Assembly: GCA_026125285.1 (NCBI GenBank)
Contig: JAHCLO010000013.1
Location: 62,001-126,000, forward strand
Origin: Verrucomicrobiia bacterium
GTDB taxonomy: Bacteria > Verrucomicrobiota > Verrucomicrobiia > Limisphaerales > JADLHS01
Length of the DNA stretch: 64,000 nt
Reading direction: 5' to 3'
Shown here in pieces: positions 39,401 through 47,223 of the stretch. A model generated the notes under the pieces. The model ran no database searches, was not told where the DNA came from, and saw nothing but the letters and a program-made list of their open reading frames with translations. Position 1 is the first letter of the stretch, and each line of letters starts with the position of its first letter. A program made the position numbers and the translations under genes.

Positions 39401-39493
39401 CGGATGGTCGCCGAGGGCACGCCCGAGCAAATCGCGCGCAACCAACACTCGCACACCGGACGCTTCCTGCGCCGGCTGTTGCACCTTCCATGA
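33404..39493 (+). CDS. uvrA: double-length excinuclease ABC subunit A with in-frame repeat inserts
   Basis: DNA-damage recognition ATPase of nucleotide excision repair. The 2029-residue chain is two fused UvrA units with four ABC ATPase modules: Walker A at residues 37-45, about 691, 1122 and 1702; signatures LSGGETERV, LSGGESQRL, LSGGEAQRI and LSGGEAQRV; and DEPT/EEPT Walker B segments. Several zinc modules are present (CPACKGFG, CEKCRGAG, CPECEGAG). Chlamydial UvrA is likewise tandem-duplicated, at roughly 1,800 residues from memory. The excess length here is partly explained by non-homologous inserts coded by palindromic DNA, in linkers and loops: residues about 639-663, 851-874, 952-975, 1302-1326, 1647-1671 and 1729-1745. 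Other inserts are simple-sequence-like (SEFRNSKSELL, THHPSRITG). The frame is open throughout and all catalytic motifs are kept, so it is probably functional. The stop overlaps the Uma2 gene. Confidence 0.95.
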   Translation: MPESRSNAVIRLRGVRHNNLKNFDLDLPLHRLIVITGLSGSGKSSLAFDTLYAEGQRRYIETFSPYARQFFDRMDKPQVDSIEGIPPAIAIEQRNTVRTTRSTVGTMTEICDHMKVLWPHLAQLHCRGCGQPVRKDSPQSVWGTILKSEFRNSKSELLITFDVPLSEKLPLAESLALVAKQGYQRLLLNGNLIRLEDALNHSALRSPCSMLAVVQDRLKLTPAARPRFVEACEQAYHFGKGKLAIWEIHPPSSILHPRLFSNLLHCAHCNVEYPDPSPALFSFNHPAGACPACKGFGRTITIDYDLALPDRSLTLAQGAVKPWRTGFSAECQSDLRKFCKAREVPMDVPFRQLSAEHQRWIIEGDKDYGIDEEHEWPRAWYGVKGYFRWLESKSYKMHVRVLLSRYRAYAKCPDCQGARLKPEAMLYLLRMEESGLNRGRDTGVRPPFSRLTLPDFYALPVRDALALIDSLEHSRLRVRGPRQQPSDPITHALSEVRARLGYLDEVGLGYLTLDRPTRTLSGGETERVNLTTCLGTRLVNTLFVLDEPSVGLHPRDTDRLVRILEKLRDTGNTVVVVEHEASVIRAADQIVDIGPGHGATGGEVVFQGPLSELLKSPRSLTGQYLSGRQRIQLPKRRPVADDLRRRNRATTQSEIRLLTAAATLRIENATRHNLNNVSVAIPLNRLVAITGVSGSGKSTLVRDVLLPALSERLKGATVTRRPTDLESDDSSTDENSSRLTHHPSRITGYESLGQVVLVDQSALGKTPRSNPAVYIGAFDDIREVFAQSEVAKQRGLNASAFSFNSAAGQCEKCRGAGFEKIEMQFLSDIFIRCPDCNGRRYRQHILEVKISSQRGNEVEVTKSVPNRLLTSAATIEWSIGDLLEATVDEVIEFLSGFTDSNSALRAVASLKLLQEVGLGYLRLGQPINTLSGGESQRLKLVRHLAEVTQCPVTADVGPLTSNSRPSQSRLTSAATLFLFDEPTTGLHFDDVRVLLQVFQRLVDAGHSVIVIEHNLDVIKCADWVIDLGPEAGDGGGKIVACGTPEEVAACPASHTGSFLQAVFRDEEHRKKAEGRRPPTRTKPIPSSILRSPSAIAISGAREHNLKNLSLEVPRDRFVVITGVSGSGKSTLAFDLLFNEGQRRFLDSMNLYARQFVEQMARPDVDLITGIPPTVSIEQRTTRGGGKSTVATVTEIYHFIRLLFARLGTQYCPDCQLPVEPQTRDELARHLQAELKRRGDLLLLAPVVKNRKGFHSDVAEWAFKSGYKEIRADGKMYDTSKPFRLDRFKEHDVEIVVGVAQSGRARSPLRAATATGTAGAHRVTRPTSLTEIVDTALKLGNGTLYALDHRRQLSVHSTERACPGCGKSFAPLDPKNFSYNSAQGWCPKCRGFGELFYLPDVERGANADSIEESWWGWAQEREVCPECHGARLNPVARAVRLNAGHTPRPSPASAKGVRARRDACPTINAFSALDVEAALAFVRQLKFTGRAADIARDILPEIRERLKFLNEVGLGYLQLGRGMPTLSGGEAQRIRLAAQLGSNLSGVLYVLDEPTIGLHARDNEQLLDVLQKLRRRGNSVVVVEHDEDTMRRADHVIDLGPGAGVHGGQVVASGTLAELAKHPESVTGQCLRTEKKFPARGERRVSAVAAEVRRRKVTSTKPADHVLTSAATHGRLTLRGAALNNLKNLTVTFPLGRLVLVTGVSGSGKSTLVRECLLPELQAALKAGRASARAAASKPPQGSRGRSLHLSGFESLKAVYEVDQSPIGRTPRSIPATYVGFFDDIRALFAQVPEARMRGYSASRFSFNSAQGRCPECEGAGQIKLEMNFLPPAFVRCETCEGTRFNRETLDIAYGGKNIAQVLDLSVEEALAFFASVPKIKRALEALHDTGLDYLKLGQQSPTLSGGEAQRVKLVTHLLTGLKPAPAASLTPHAARNTNLFILEEPTIGLHIADVRRLVEVLQRLVDAGHSVIVIEHNLDLIAEADWVIDLGPEGGEGGGRMVAEGTPEQIARNQHSHTGRFLRRLLHLP
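35318..35391 (+). repeat. palindromic repeat family A, copy in uvrA (linker between ATPase modules 1 and 2)
   Basis: Two 24-base arms (35318-35341 and 35368-35391) are 19/24 complementary around a 26-base centre. Arm 1 starts GTAGCCGACG; arm 2 ends GGCGGCGGCTAC and is read as LLTAAAT. The element sits just before LRIENATRHNLNN, where the second ATPase module begins. Confidence 0.8.
35955..36024 (+). repeat. palindromic repeat family A, second copy in uvrA
   Basis: Arms 35955-35978 and 36001-36024 are 17/24 complementary. Arm 2 (CCGCCTGCTCACGTCGGCGG...) is read as LLTSAAT. It replaces the short loop after HILEVK and before IGDLLEATVDE in the UvrA fold. Confidence 0.72.
36257..36327 (+). repeat. 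palindromic repeat family A, third copy in uvrA
   Basis: Arms 36257-36280 and 36304-36327 are 19/24 complementary. Arm 2 is read as RLTSAAT. It sits in the loop between the ABC signature helix (LKLVRHLAE) and the Walker B strand (LFLFDEPTTG). Confidence 0.8.
37307..37381 (+). repeat. repeat family B (reverse orientation) inside uvrA
   Basis: A 75-bp element (25 codons) is bounded by an 11-base terminal inverted repeat with one mismatch (GGCAGGGCGCG / CGCGCCCTACC). Its reverse complement, GGTAGGGCGCGTCACTCGGT..., resembles the core of the repeats at 41403-41525 and 47310-47432 (GGTGGGGCGCGTCACTCCGT...). It codes for the non-conserved insert after EIVVGVAQSG and before TSLTEIVDTALKLG. Confidence 0.7.
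38342..38415 (+). repeat. palindromic repeat family A, fourth copy in uvrA
   Basis: Arms 38342-38365 (GTAGCCGCCGAGGTGAGGAG...) and 38392-38415 are 21/24 complementary, the best pair in this gene. Arm 2 is read as VLTSAAT. It sits in the linker before GRLTLRGAALNNLKN, the start of the fourth ATPase module. Confidence 0.85.
38588..38638 (+). repeat. perfect 15-bp inverted repeat inside uvrA
   Basis: GCGTCCGCGCGAGCC (38588-38602) is exactly complementary to GGCTCGCGCGGACGC (38624-38638) around a 21-base centre. It encodes a low-complexity loop (RASARAAASKPPQGSRG) before LHLSGFESLKAVYEVD. Confidence 0.8.
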
Positions 39494-39972
39494 ACCAGCC
39501 CTACGAAGAAACGTTTGACGGCGTGACCACTCCGCGCCTCGCTCCGGGACCAAGACACGAACTGATTTGCGCCCGTCTCCACGCGATCCTTGGCGCATGC
39601 CTGATCGGGATTCCCAGCACCCGCCTCTTGCCGCCTCGCGACGAGGTTCGCGTGTCTCCGACCACAACATTACGCCCTGATCTTGCGCTCGTCGCTCAAG
39701 CCACCGGCAAGTTGTGGCTCGCTGTCGAAATCATCAGCTCCGACGATCACCGCACCGATACGGTCATCAAAAAGCAGATCTACGAGGATATCAGAATTCC
39801 TCGGTTGTGGATGATTGATCCCCGTTATGACAACCTGGAGGTTTATCAATGCGGGCCCTACGGATTGGCGCTCAAGGCCATCCTTGCGGGGCGCGAGCAG
39901 TTGACCGAGTCTTTGCTCCCGCAGTTGAGCCTGGTGGTGGCGGACTTGTTTGCCGCCGACACGGCCAATTGA
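39490..39972 (+). CDS. Uma2-family (DUF820) PD-(D/E)xK endonuclease-like protein
   Basis: A 160-residue Uma2 fold. The motif series is seen in LRPDLALVAQ (Asp of the active site), then LAVEIISSDD (Glu of the ExK-like position), then DTVIKKQIYEDIRIPRLWMIDP and LEVYQ. Members are predicted nucleases of unknown substrate, abundant in cyanobacteria, Planctomycetes and Verrucomicrobia. Its ATG lies inside the uvrA stop region (ATGA, 39490-39493), so translation is coupled to uvrA. That position suggests, but does not prove, a link to DNA repair. About 160 bases follow before enolase, including an 8-bp inverted repeat (GGGCGCTG/CAGCGCCC, 40000-40037) with no T tract. Confidence 0.85.
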   Translation: MNQPYEETFDGVTTPRLAPGPRHELICARLHAILGACLIGIPSTRLLPPRDEVRVSPTTTLRPDLALVAQATGKLWLAVEIISSDDHRTDTVIKKQIYEDIRIPRLWMIDPRYDNLEVYQCGPYGLALKAILAGREQLTESLLPQLSLVVADLFAADTAN

Positions 39973-40059
39973 ATCTGGCCCGGCTCGATCGCCAATTGCG
40001 GGCGCTGGGCAGGGCCCTCGATTCCAACACAGCGCCCGGCCCCCTGGACGACGGTTTCC

Positions 40060-40087
40060 TTGACTCAACGGAAGTGCTTTCTATCAT
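40060..40087 (+). promoter_or_regulatory. sigma70-type promoter of eno
   Basis: TTGACT (5/6), a 16-base spacer, then TATCAT (5/6), with a predicted leader of about 40 bases before the eno ATG at 40135. Confidence 0.62.
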
Positions 40088-40131
40088 GCGCGTGCCCTCG
40101 GGGCATCTGACATTCCCGAAATTGAAATTGA

Positions 40132-41525
<1,394 letters not shown>

Positions 41526-41600
41526 GGGTTTGCGTTCCAAGCTGGCAGGCGCGGTGCAGGATTTTCACATGGGTTCGTTTGGCAAAAATGCCCTTGGAGA

Positions 41601-42503
41601 TTATGACCGTTCGGCCACCTCCATCGTCAGCGGGGCGGGAATCGCCTCGCCCTGCCGCATTCGCTGCAGCCGTTCCAGTTGGTTCATCGCCCGGAACATT
41701 TGCCGCTCCAGTTTCGTTTCGTAGCGCTGGATTTTCTCCAGCGTCTCCGCCGCGGGCAGCACCGCCGCTGCCTGGCGCGCCTGCTCCTCCTTTGCTTCCC
41801 GCTCCTTGCAATCAGTTTTTGTCCATGAAATTAAGCGCAGTTTCTGGTCGAGGTAAGCCAGGGTCTCCTCCTTCTGTCTGGCGCGCAGGGCCGCGGGCTC
41901 CAGCCCTTCTGGATTCTGCTGCAACTGGGAACGCAGTGTCTCCAGTTCCTTCGTCAGCGTGTTGGGCTTGTCGCCGAAGCGCCGCACGAGCGCTTGGATC
42001 ACGTTCTCCGTCAATTCCCCCTCCCGCTCCACGTCAGACTGAAGGTCTGCCAGCCAGCGCTCAATGATCCCGTTGCCCAAGGCCGAATCCTGCATCAAGG
42101 GAACCGGATCCCCCAGCGCATCCCATTTGCTCCATTGCACGAGGGGATGCGGCGGCCGGTCGCGGTTCCACGCGCCTTCATCCACGCTGAGCGCGATTTC
42201 GCCTGACTCTGCCGTGAGCGCCCGCCGCAAGCGCCAGTGCGCCGTCACGATCTGGTCCACCAGCATCTCCTCCACCGGCCCGACCGGTTGCAGGGATTCC
42301 ACAAACCGCGCGTGCAGGGCGGCGAATTCGCGCGGGTTCTCCCGGATGTGCAAGCCGCGCACGACGACCTCCTGCGAGAGGATGCCATGTTTGACCGCGT
42401 TCATTTTGGCGACCGCCTTGCCGTTGACGGTTCTCGGGCCGGTGGATTTGCCGGCGTTCCGCCGATTGGCGGCCAGTTGTTTCAAGGACATGGTTTTGCG
42501 CAT
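41601..42503 (-). CDS. conserved hypothetical protein with N-terminal NRRNAxKSTGPRT motif
   Basis: 300 residues, highly charged and helical. The N-terminus SLKQLAANRRNAGKSTGPRT followed by NGKAVAKMNAVKHGIL is a pattern I know from many uncharacterised proteins of Acidobacteria, Planctomycetes and Verrucomicrobia, often in accessory regions. No function is established. The rest is predicted helix with long Glu/Gln/Arg-rich stretches (TLEKIQRYETKLERQMFRAM), probably coiled coil. The start is ATG 42503 or Met5. It lies 5 bases downstream of the KTSC gene on the same strand, so they may be cotranscribed. Confidence 0.6.
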   Translation of the reverse strand: MRKTMSLKQLAANRRNAGKSTGPRTVNGKAVAKMNAVKHGILSQEVVVRGLHIRENPREFAALHARFVESLQPVGPVEEMLVDQIVTAHWRLRRALTAESGEIALSVDEGAWNRDRPPHPLVQWSKWDALGDPVPLMQDSALGNGIIERWLADLQSDVEREGELTENVIQALVRRFGDKPNTLTKELETLRSQLQQNPEGLEPAALRARQKEETLAYLDQKLRLISWTKTDCKEREAKEEQARQAAAVLPAAETLEKIQRYETKLERQMFRAMNQLERLQRMRQGEAIPAPLTMEVAERS

Positions 42504-42507
42504 GGGT

Positions 42508-42702
42508 TCAGAGATATCGCCCCCGGATGTTTTGGTTGTAGTACGCGCCCATGGACGCAGCGGCCATCAGGCCCTGGAAGACCCAACGCGGCACACCGGG
42601 ATGCGTATAGACGGTGTCGCGGCTGTGAAACAACACCGCCAGCGTATAGCCGTCGTAGCCGACGGCCCGGATCGCGGATGAGTTGACGGGGATCATGCTC
42701 AT
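42508..42702 (-). CDS. KTSC-domain small protein
   Basis: 64 residues that form a complete KTSC domain: MIPVNSSAIRAVGYDGYTLA, then VLFHSRDTVYTHPGVP, then MAAASMGAYYNQNIRGRYL. The domain is named from its occurrence at the end of some lysyl-tRNA synthetases. Stand-alone copies are common in phages and genomic islands, with unknown role, probably nucleic-acid or protein binding. ATG at 42702; a second Met two codons later is also possible. Confidence 0.82.
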   Translation of the reverse strand: MSMIPVNSSAIRAVGYDGYTLAVLFHSRDTVYTHPGVPRWVFQGLMAAASMGAYYNQNIRGRYL

Positions 42703-42736
42703 GGCGGTGACACTGTAAACGACTCACGAGTTAGTT

Positions 42737-43366
42737 TCATTCCGGGTTGAATTCCGATTTGTTCCGACTTTTTCCGACCGCCCCTCGAAGCGCGATGAAC
42801 CCTCGGCGCCGGGTATCGAAGAGGCGTTTGTAGGCGGCGCGTTGATTCAAGTCATCAAACGCCTTGCACGGATGCCGGTAACCGCCACAGATATTTAGCA
42901 GGGTTGCATCCTTACTGCTCAGTCCGTTTAGTCCCTTCTCATGTGCTGTGTGAACCAGAGCAAGGATGTACGGCAAGACGCCACCGAGCGAGATGGCCTC
43001 GCCGGTGTCTGGCTTGATTTGCGTGAAACTACTGTCGTGGACCCACCCGCAGACAGAGCAGGCGCAGCCTGTGGCACTGGCCATGGCGGCCCCAGCCTCT
43101 TCGACAGCAAAAGCCCGCACCCCACCGATGCTCGCGAGACTGGCAATGATCTGCTGAACCACAGCGGAAGTGTTTTCATCTTCCCCATGCCGGATGGGCA
43201 CGCCGAGGAGGGCACGCACCGAAAGGAGTACCAAATTGCTTTCGCCGCCCTCTGTCTTCCGCTGCTCCGCCGGCGGTTCGGCTGGCGCAGAGGCGGAGGC
43301 TTGCGGGCCGCGCCTGGGGACAGGCGGGCCGAGCAACATCGCTGTTTCAGGTGCGCGTTTCTGCAC
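42737..43366 (-). CDS. hypothetical protein, possibly DNA-island encoded
   Basis: 209 residues with a GTG start at 43366 or ATG at 43339. The first 45 residues are Pro/Ala/Glu-rich and disordered. The remainder looks like a folded helical domain (LVLLSVRALLGVPIRHGEDE, then GEAISLGGVLPYILALVHTA, then KRLFDTRRRGFIAL). Four cysteines occur in the middle and end (CACSVC, NICGGYRHPC), which could form a metal site. No family is recognised. It is 34 bases from the KTSC gene on the same strand. Upstream, bases 43367-43607 contain CTGCAG/GCTGCAAC-type short repeats and no gene. Confidence 0.5.
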   Translation of the reverse strand: MQKRAPETAMLLGPPVPRRGPQASASAPAEPPAEQRKTEGGESNLVLLSVRALLGVPIRHGEDENTSAVVQQIIASLASIGGVRAFAVEEAGAAMASATGCACSVCGWVHDSSFTQIKPDTGEAISLGGVLPYILALVHTAHEKGLNGLSSKDATLLNICGGYRHPCKAFDDLNQRAAYKRLFDTRRRGFIALRGAVGKSRNKSEFNPE

Positions 43367-43607
43367 GCCCCCACTCTACCAAGTCGGGTAGTGACGATTC
43401 TGCGGAATGCATATCATACTGAAGTCAAGCGTGATAGCCGGTTATTGTGATTTATGACATTCTTCTGCAGTGCCGCTGCAACGGTTCTGCAGGACTGTTG
43501 CAGCCGTTTGGCCCGAAAACCACGTTGGGGCGTGTCAATAACAATCTTTAAGTAATCCGCCAAAAACTCTCACTGATGAAGGAAGCAAACCAGCCCGATC
43601 CGTTGTG

Positions 43608-44141
43608 TCAAATGCCGGCGCGCATAAAACGCCCTTCCCAAGCCCGCTTCGTGACTTCCCACCGGCACCGAGACTTGCGCCGCCCCCGCAGCTTACCTTG
43701 CCGGATAGCCTTCACGATGAGCGATGGGTGGCATGGGACCAGGCGCGCGAGTTCCCCCGGCGTTAGGGCCTCGCGATTCGCAGGCCACGAAAAGCGAGCA
43801 CGGTCAAGACGGGCAAAAGGGAGCGCGAACATTCGCGTCCCCGCCAAGCAACGTCGCGCGTAAGTCTTGTGGCTATACGGTACCGCGCGTTTTGCCAGCC
43901 ACGCCACGAAACGATCCACTTCCACCTTGTTGAGTTGGTGGCGCGGTCCATCCGCACGGAGATACCCTGTCTTGATCCAGTTCCGCAGCGGCTGCGTTGA
44001 GACACCTAACATTTTAGCGGTCTGTCGCAGGCTGAAAAAACCCCGCGTGGCCCGGTCCAGCGCGGCACGAATCTCGTCTGACCGGCAGGCCACCTTCCAA
44101 GCGACCGGTCCGCGCTTCCAAGGCAGACGAGGTTTGCCCAT
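43608..44141 (-). CDS. protein with two HTH_17/MerR-like helix-turn-helix motifs
   Basis: 177 residues. The first HTH is at about 34-60 (FFSLRQTAKMLGVSTQPLRN, then WIKTGYLRADGPRHQL), the classical excisionase/MerR-type DNA-binding fold. A second similar segment is at about 126-165 (LTPGELARLVPCHPSLIVKA, then IRQGKLRGRRKSRCRW). Between them is a basic linker. It starts 9 bases after the stop of the restriction-methylation gene on the same strand, so it probably belongs to that transcript and may be its controller or an island excisionase-type factor. The basic C-terminus supports DNA binding. Confidence 0.72.
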   Translation of the reverse strand: MGKPRLPWKRGPVAWKVACRSDEIRAALDRATRGFFSLRQTAKMLGVSTQPLRNWIKTGYLRADGPRHQLNKVEVDRFVAWLAKRAVPYSHKTYARRCLAGTRMFALPFARLDRARFSWPANREALTPGELARLVPCHPSLIVKAIRQGKLRGRRKSRCRWEVTKRAWEGRFMRAGI

Positions 44142-44150
44142 GCTCTGACT

Positions 44151-47147
44151 TCAAATTGTTGGCCGGATACAATCCGTCGTCAGCAACCGCTGTGGTTCGG
44201 GATAACCGGGCGGAACGCCGGGGGCGGTGACGGGTTCGCCGCGCTCGATCTTCGCGGCGACTGCGAGGTTCAGGGCGAGGAGTTGGGCGAGCAAATCCTG
44301 TTTGGCGCTGAAACCGTAGGCGGCGAGGACGGCAGCGTCCAGGGCGGCGTGGGCGTCCCGCAACGGATTCGCGCCGGGTAATTCGAGCGTGCGATAGAGG
44401 GCGCGCAGGCCGCCTTTCAAATTCCGCAACGCCTCGGCGCGCACATGGCGCACTTCCCGCGCGGCGGCGGCCACGGCGTCAATCTTCGCGATTGTAGCAG
44501 CGGACGTGAGTCCGCTCTGATTTTTCGGGGAAGAAGTTTGAGCCGACTCACGTCGGCTGCTACCAAGCTCAAATTGCGGCCACGGGAACGTGTCGAAGAC
44601 GGTGTCGGAAGTGTAGCGAAAATCTGATTTTAACTTGGAACACTTCTCGATGAACCAAGCCCAGTGGGCACTCGATTGAAGCACTCCAAAACTGTAGTCA
44701 TCATCAAAGGCGAAAACAGAAAGCGAGCCGTCGGGATGAACTTCTCGTGAAACGAATGCAAACGTTGGCCGTTTGGTTACGCGAGGGCAAACAATGTAAC
44801 GCGAACGCGAAAGAACCGCAGCCATCGTGCCCGGCATCCAATCGCGAAACTGCCACCACCGTTCCGCCATCCGTGTCCAGCGTGTGCTTTCCTTTCCCGT
44901 TGTGATTTTCTCCTTCTCGGCTTTCGCAAGCACGTCAGGCATCACCTTCGTTTTCAAGATTTCAAATGCCGCCGAGTATTTCGCGGCGTCGAGCATGTTT
45001 CGCTGGCCGAAATCAATTACCCACTGAGTGGGTGTGCCGACCGTAACGAGATCCAGCCCGATCAAATAAGGAAAGAGAACGTCCCGGTGGTCAGGTAACT
45101 TCCGCAACAGGCTGTCAGCTTCCTCGGGGCTTAGCTTGAATCCTTCGTGAACCGGATTCTGCCCTTGGAATACTCGCTTCGGTTCTGCATTTGCGGCTAG
45201 CACGACTGCCCCACCGACATCGGTTTCATCTGAAAGCGCTGCGTTGATAAATTCGCACTCTCGGAAGTCCAACTCGTATTGGGGTGCAGCCGAATTGCTG
45301 GCTTTACGAAGTTTCTTCGCCGTATGTGCTGGCGGCACTTTGAACCAAAGCTTGCGGGCCTTCGGCAACAAAGCGATGTCTTGCGTCTTTATCCAATTTG
45401 CAATCGAGACGTGAACCTTCGCTTCGCCTGACCACGGTTGATTGTCCACGGCTTCCGTAATCGTTCCGTCCTTTACGACGTGGTCGAGCCCGCCGACGCG
45501 AGATTCGTTGTTGCGAATGTTCTGTGTGCCGACGAGCCCAGCACGGCCAGCGACCGGATCGTCAGCCGTGCAAGCGGGCAAATGGTCGGCGGCTTTGCGA
45601 AACCAATACACGCAGAAGTCTGCCATCTTTGGCACGTCGGGAAAAGCAGCGTGAACTTTCCGCACGTATTCGTAGCCGTGTTCCTTCGCGAAGTAGCGTG
45701 AGCCAAGGAACGGCGGGTTGCCGATAATGACATCGGCCTTGGGCCATTGGGCCGGCAGACCTTCGGGCGTGAGCAGCGCGTCGGCGGCGATGAAATTATT
45801 ATCGAGATTGTCGAGCGGCAGCGGTGGTTCGGTGATGTGCAGTTCGTCAATCGCCAGCTTGCGGCCAATCATCATCGTCACCTTGGCGATCTCGACGGCG
45901 AAGGGCAGGATGTCCAGCCCGTAAAAGTTTTGCGCGCTCAGGTAGCTGAAACGAATCTGGTCGGGCGTGGCGTGTTTGGGAAATTCCGTGTCAATGCGCT
46001 CGTAGATGCGCGCCTCCAGCCGTTTCAGCTCGCGATAGGCGATGTAAAGGAAGTTGCCCGAGCCGCAGGCGGGATCGAGCACGCGGAAGGTGTGCATCCG
46101 GTCGCGGAGTTCGCGCAGGCGCTTGAACGTCTTGGCGCTTTCAATCTGCTCCGACCACGGATCGGTGATCGTCGGCTTGACGATCTTCATGATGTCGGAC
46201 GGGTGCGTGAAGTGCGCGCCGAACGCGTGGCGTTCCTCGTCGTCCATCGAATGTTGGAAGAGCGTGCCGAAGATTTCCGGCTGGACCTTGTTCCACTTGA
46301 ACTTTGCCGCTTCGCGCAACAGGACGAGTTCACGGTCCTGAATCTCGATTTGAGCGGGATTGGCGAACAGGCCGCCGTTGAAATAGGGGACTTCCTTGTA
46401 GCGTCCGCCCTTGGCCGCGTGGCGTTGGTTCATGGCGCGGAACAGGCCGCCAAGCAATTCATAGCTGTCTGCCGGAGTGGTGCATTCGTCGAGCAGGTTG
46501 GTGACGAAATGTTTCGGCAGCAGGTCAATGTCCTCGGCAAAGAGGGCCACGAGCATTTGCAGGATGAAACGCTGGGCTTCCGCGCGTTCGACCTGCGGCT
46601 TGCGATCTTTGCGCAACATCCATTTGAAACAATCCGCCAGCTTGTCGGCAGCCTGGGTGGTGACTTCAACGCGGTCGTGATCAAAATGCGGTTTGGGATT
46701 GCCCGGCGCGAGGAATTCGAGCGGTCCCCAGCGCTCGGGCAAATCCTTGAGTGCGAGTGTGTCCTTGGGCGTGTCGAGGTCGGTGTCGAAATCATAGACG
46801 CGGAACTCGTCGAAGTTACAGAGCACGACGTAGCGCGGGCGATTGGGCACGAGGCGCGTCCAGTAGTCGAAAGCCTGGCGATAATGTCTCTGGAGATTCT
46901 CGCCGCGCTTCTTCATTTCGATGAGCACGATGGGTTTCCAGACGTAATCGGCGAACGCCGTACCGCCGCCGTCTTCATCGGCTTTGCGGATGCGGAATTC
47001 GGTGTGCCCGCCGACGTCGAGACAGCCGGGCTGGCCGAAGGCTTGAAAGAGGCGATCCAGGAAGATTTGCGCCTGGCCCTTTTCGTCGCCGGTGATGTGG
47101 TTGGAACACCAACTGATGAATTCGGCGAGTTTTTCGCGGCCCGGCAT
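44151..47147 (-). CDS. MmeI-like type IIG/IIL restriction-methylation enzyme
   Basis: A single-chain R-M enzyme of 998 residues. The N-terminal PD-(D/E)xK nuclease is seen in FADYVWKPIVLIEMKKRG (about 63-81). The adenine methyltransferase has motif I DPACGSGNFLYIAY (about 357) and motif IV NPPFLGSRYF (about 475). GTLFQHSMDDEERHAFGAHF before motif I and NIRNNESRVGGLDHVV after it are as in MmeI relatives. The C-terminal half is the target-recognition region, then a helical tail. ATG 47147 is preferred; a TTG at 47189 would add 14 residues. A palindromic repeat of family A (44494-44563) is inserted in frame near residues 862-884 (SSRRESAQTSS, SGLTSAATI). It would methylate and cut a specific site; activity is unknown. 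Confidence 0.87.
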   Translation of the reverse strand: MPGREKLAEFISWCSNHITGDEKGQAQIFLDRLFQAFGQPGCLDVGGHTEFRIRKADEDGGGTAFADYVWKPIVLIEMKKRGENLQRHYRQAFDYWTRLVPNRPRYVVLCNFDEFRVYDFDTDLDTPKDTLALKDLPERWGPLEFLAPGNPKPHFDHDRVEVTTQAADKLADCFKWMLRKDRKPQVERAEAQRFILQMLVALFAEDIDLLPKHFVTNLLDECTTPADSYELLGGLFRAMNQRHAAKGGRYKEVPYFNGGLFANPAQIEIQDRELVLLREAAKFKWNKVQPEIFGTLFQHSMDDEERHAFGAHFTHPSDIMKIVKPTITDPWSEQIESAKTFKRLRELRDRMHTFRVLDPACGSGNFLYIAYRELKRLEARIYERIDTEFPKHATPDQIRFSYLSAQNFYGLDILPFAVEIAKVTMMIGRKLAIDELHITEPPLPLDNLDNNFIAADALLTPEGLPAQWPKADVIIGNPPFLGSRYFAKEHGYEYVRKVHAAFPDVPKMADFCVYWFRKAADHLPACTADDPVAGRAGLVGTQNIRNNESRVGGLDHVVKDGTITEAVDNQPWSGEAKVHVSIANWIKTQDIALLPKARKLWFKVPPAHTAKKLRKASNSAAPQYELDFRECEFINAALSDETDVGGAVVLAANAEPKRVFQGQNPVHEGFKLSPEEADSLLRKLPDHRDVLFPYLIGLDLVTVGTPTQWVIDFGQRNMLDAAKYSAAFEILKTKVMPDVLAKAEKEKITTGKESTRWTRMAERWWQFRDWMPGTMAAVLSRSRYIVCPRVTKRPTFAFVSREVHPDGSLSVFAFDDDYSFGVLQSSAHWAWFIEKCSKLKSDFRYTSDTVFDTFPWPQFELGSSRRESAQTSSPKNQSGLTSAATIAKIDAVAAAAREVRHVRAEALRNLKGGLRALYRTLELPGANPLRDAHAALDAAVLAAYGFSAKQDLLAQLLALNLAVAAKIERGEPVTAPGVPPGYPEPQRLLTTDCIRPTI
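44494..44563 (-). repeat. palindromic repeat family A inside the restriction-methylation gene
   Basis: Arms 44494-44517 and 44540-44563 are 22/24 complementary around a 22-base centre. In coding orientation the distal arm reads GLTSAATI, the same frame as in the uvrA copies. It lies between the target-recognition region and the C-terminal helical tail. Confidence 0.88.
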
Positions 47148-47223
47148 GGGGAGGTTGTAGCCAAAGCCGGGCGTGGCGGCAATGCGCAAACGCGCTCAAA
47201 CGCGGTCAGTTCCCAGTCGTCCG

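Noticed and set aside
33404-39493. CRISPR-like array suggested by repeated arms in uvrA
   Set aside because: Spacing is irregular (hundreds of bases to kilobases), there are no spacers, and the repeats are inverted pairs within a coding frame.
44151-47147. PglX methyltransferase of a BREX system
   Set aside because: No brx/pgl neighbours, and the N-terminal nuclease motif with the MmeI-like layout fits a stand-alone R-M enzyme.
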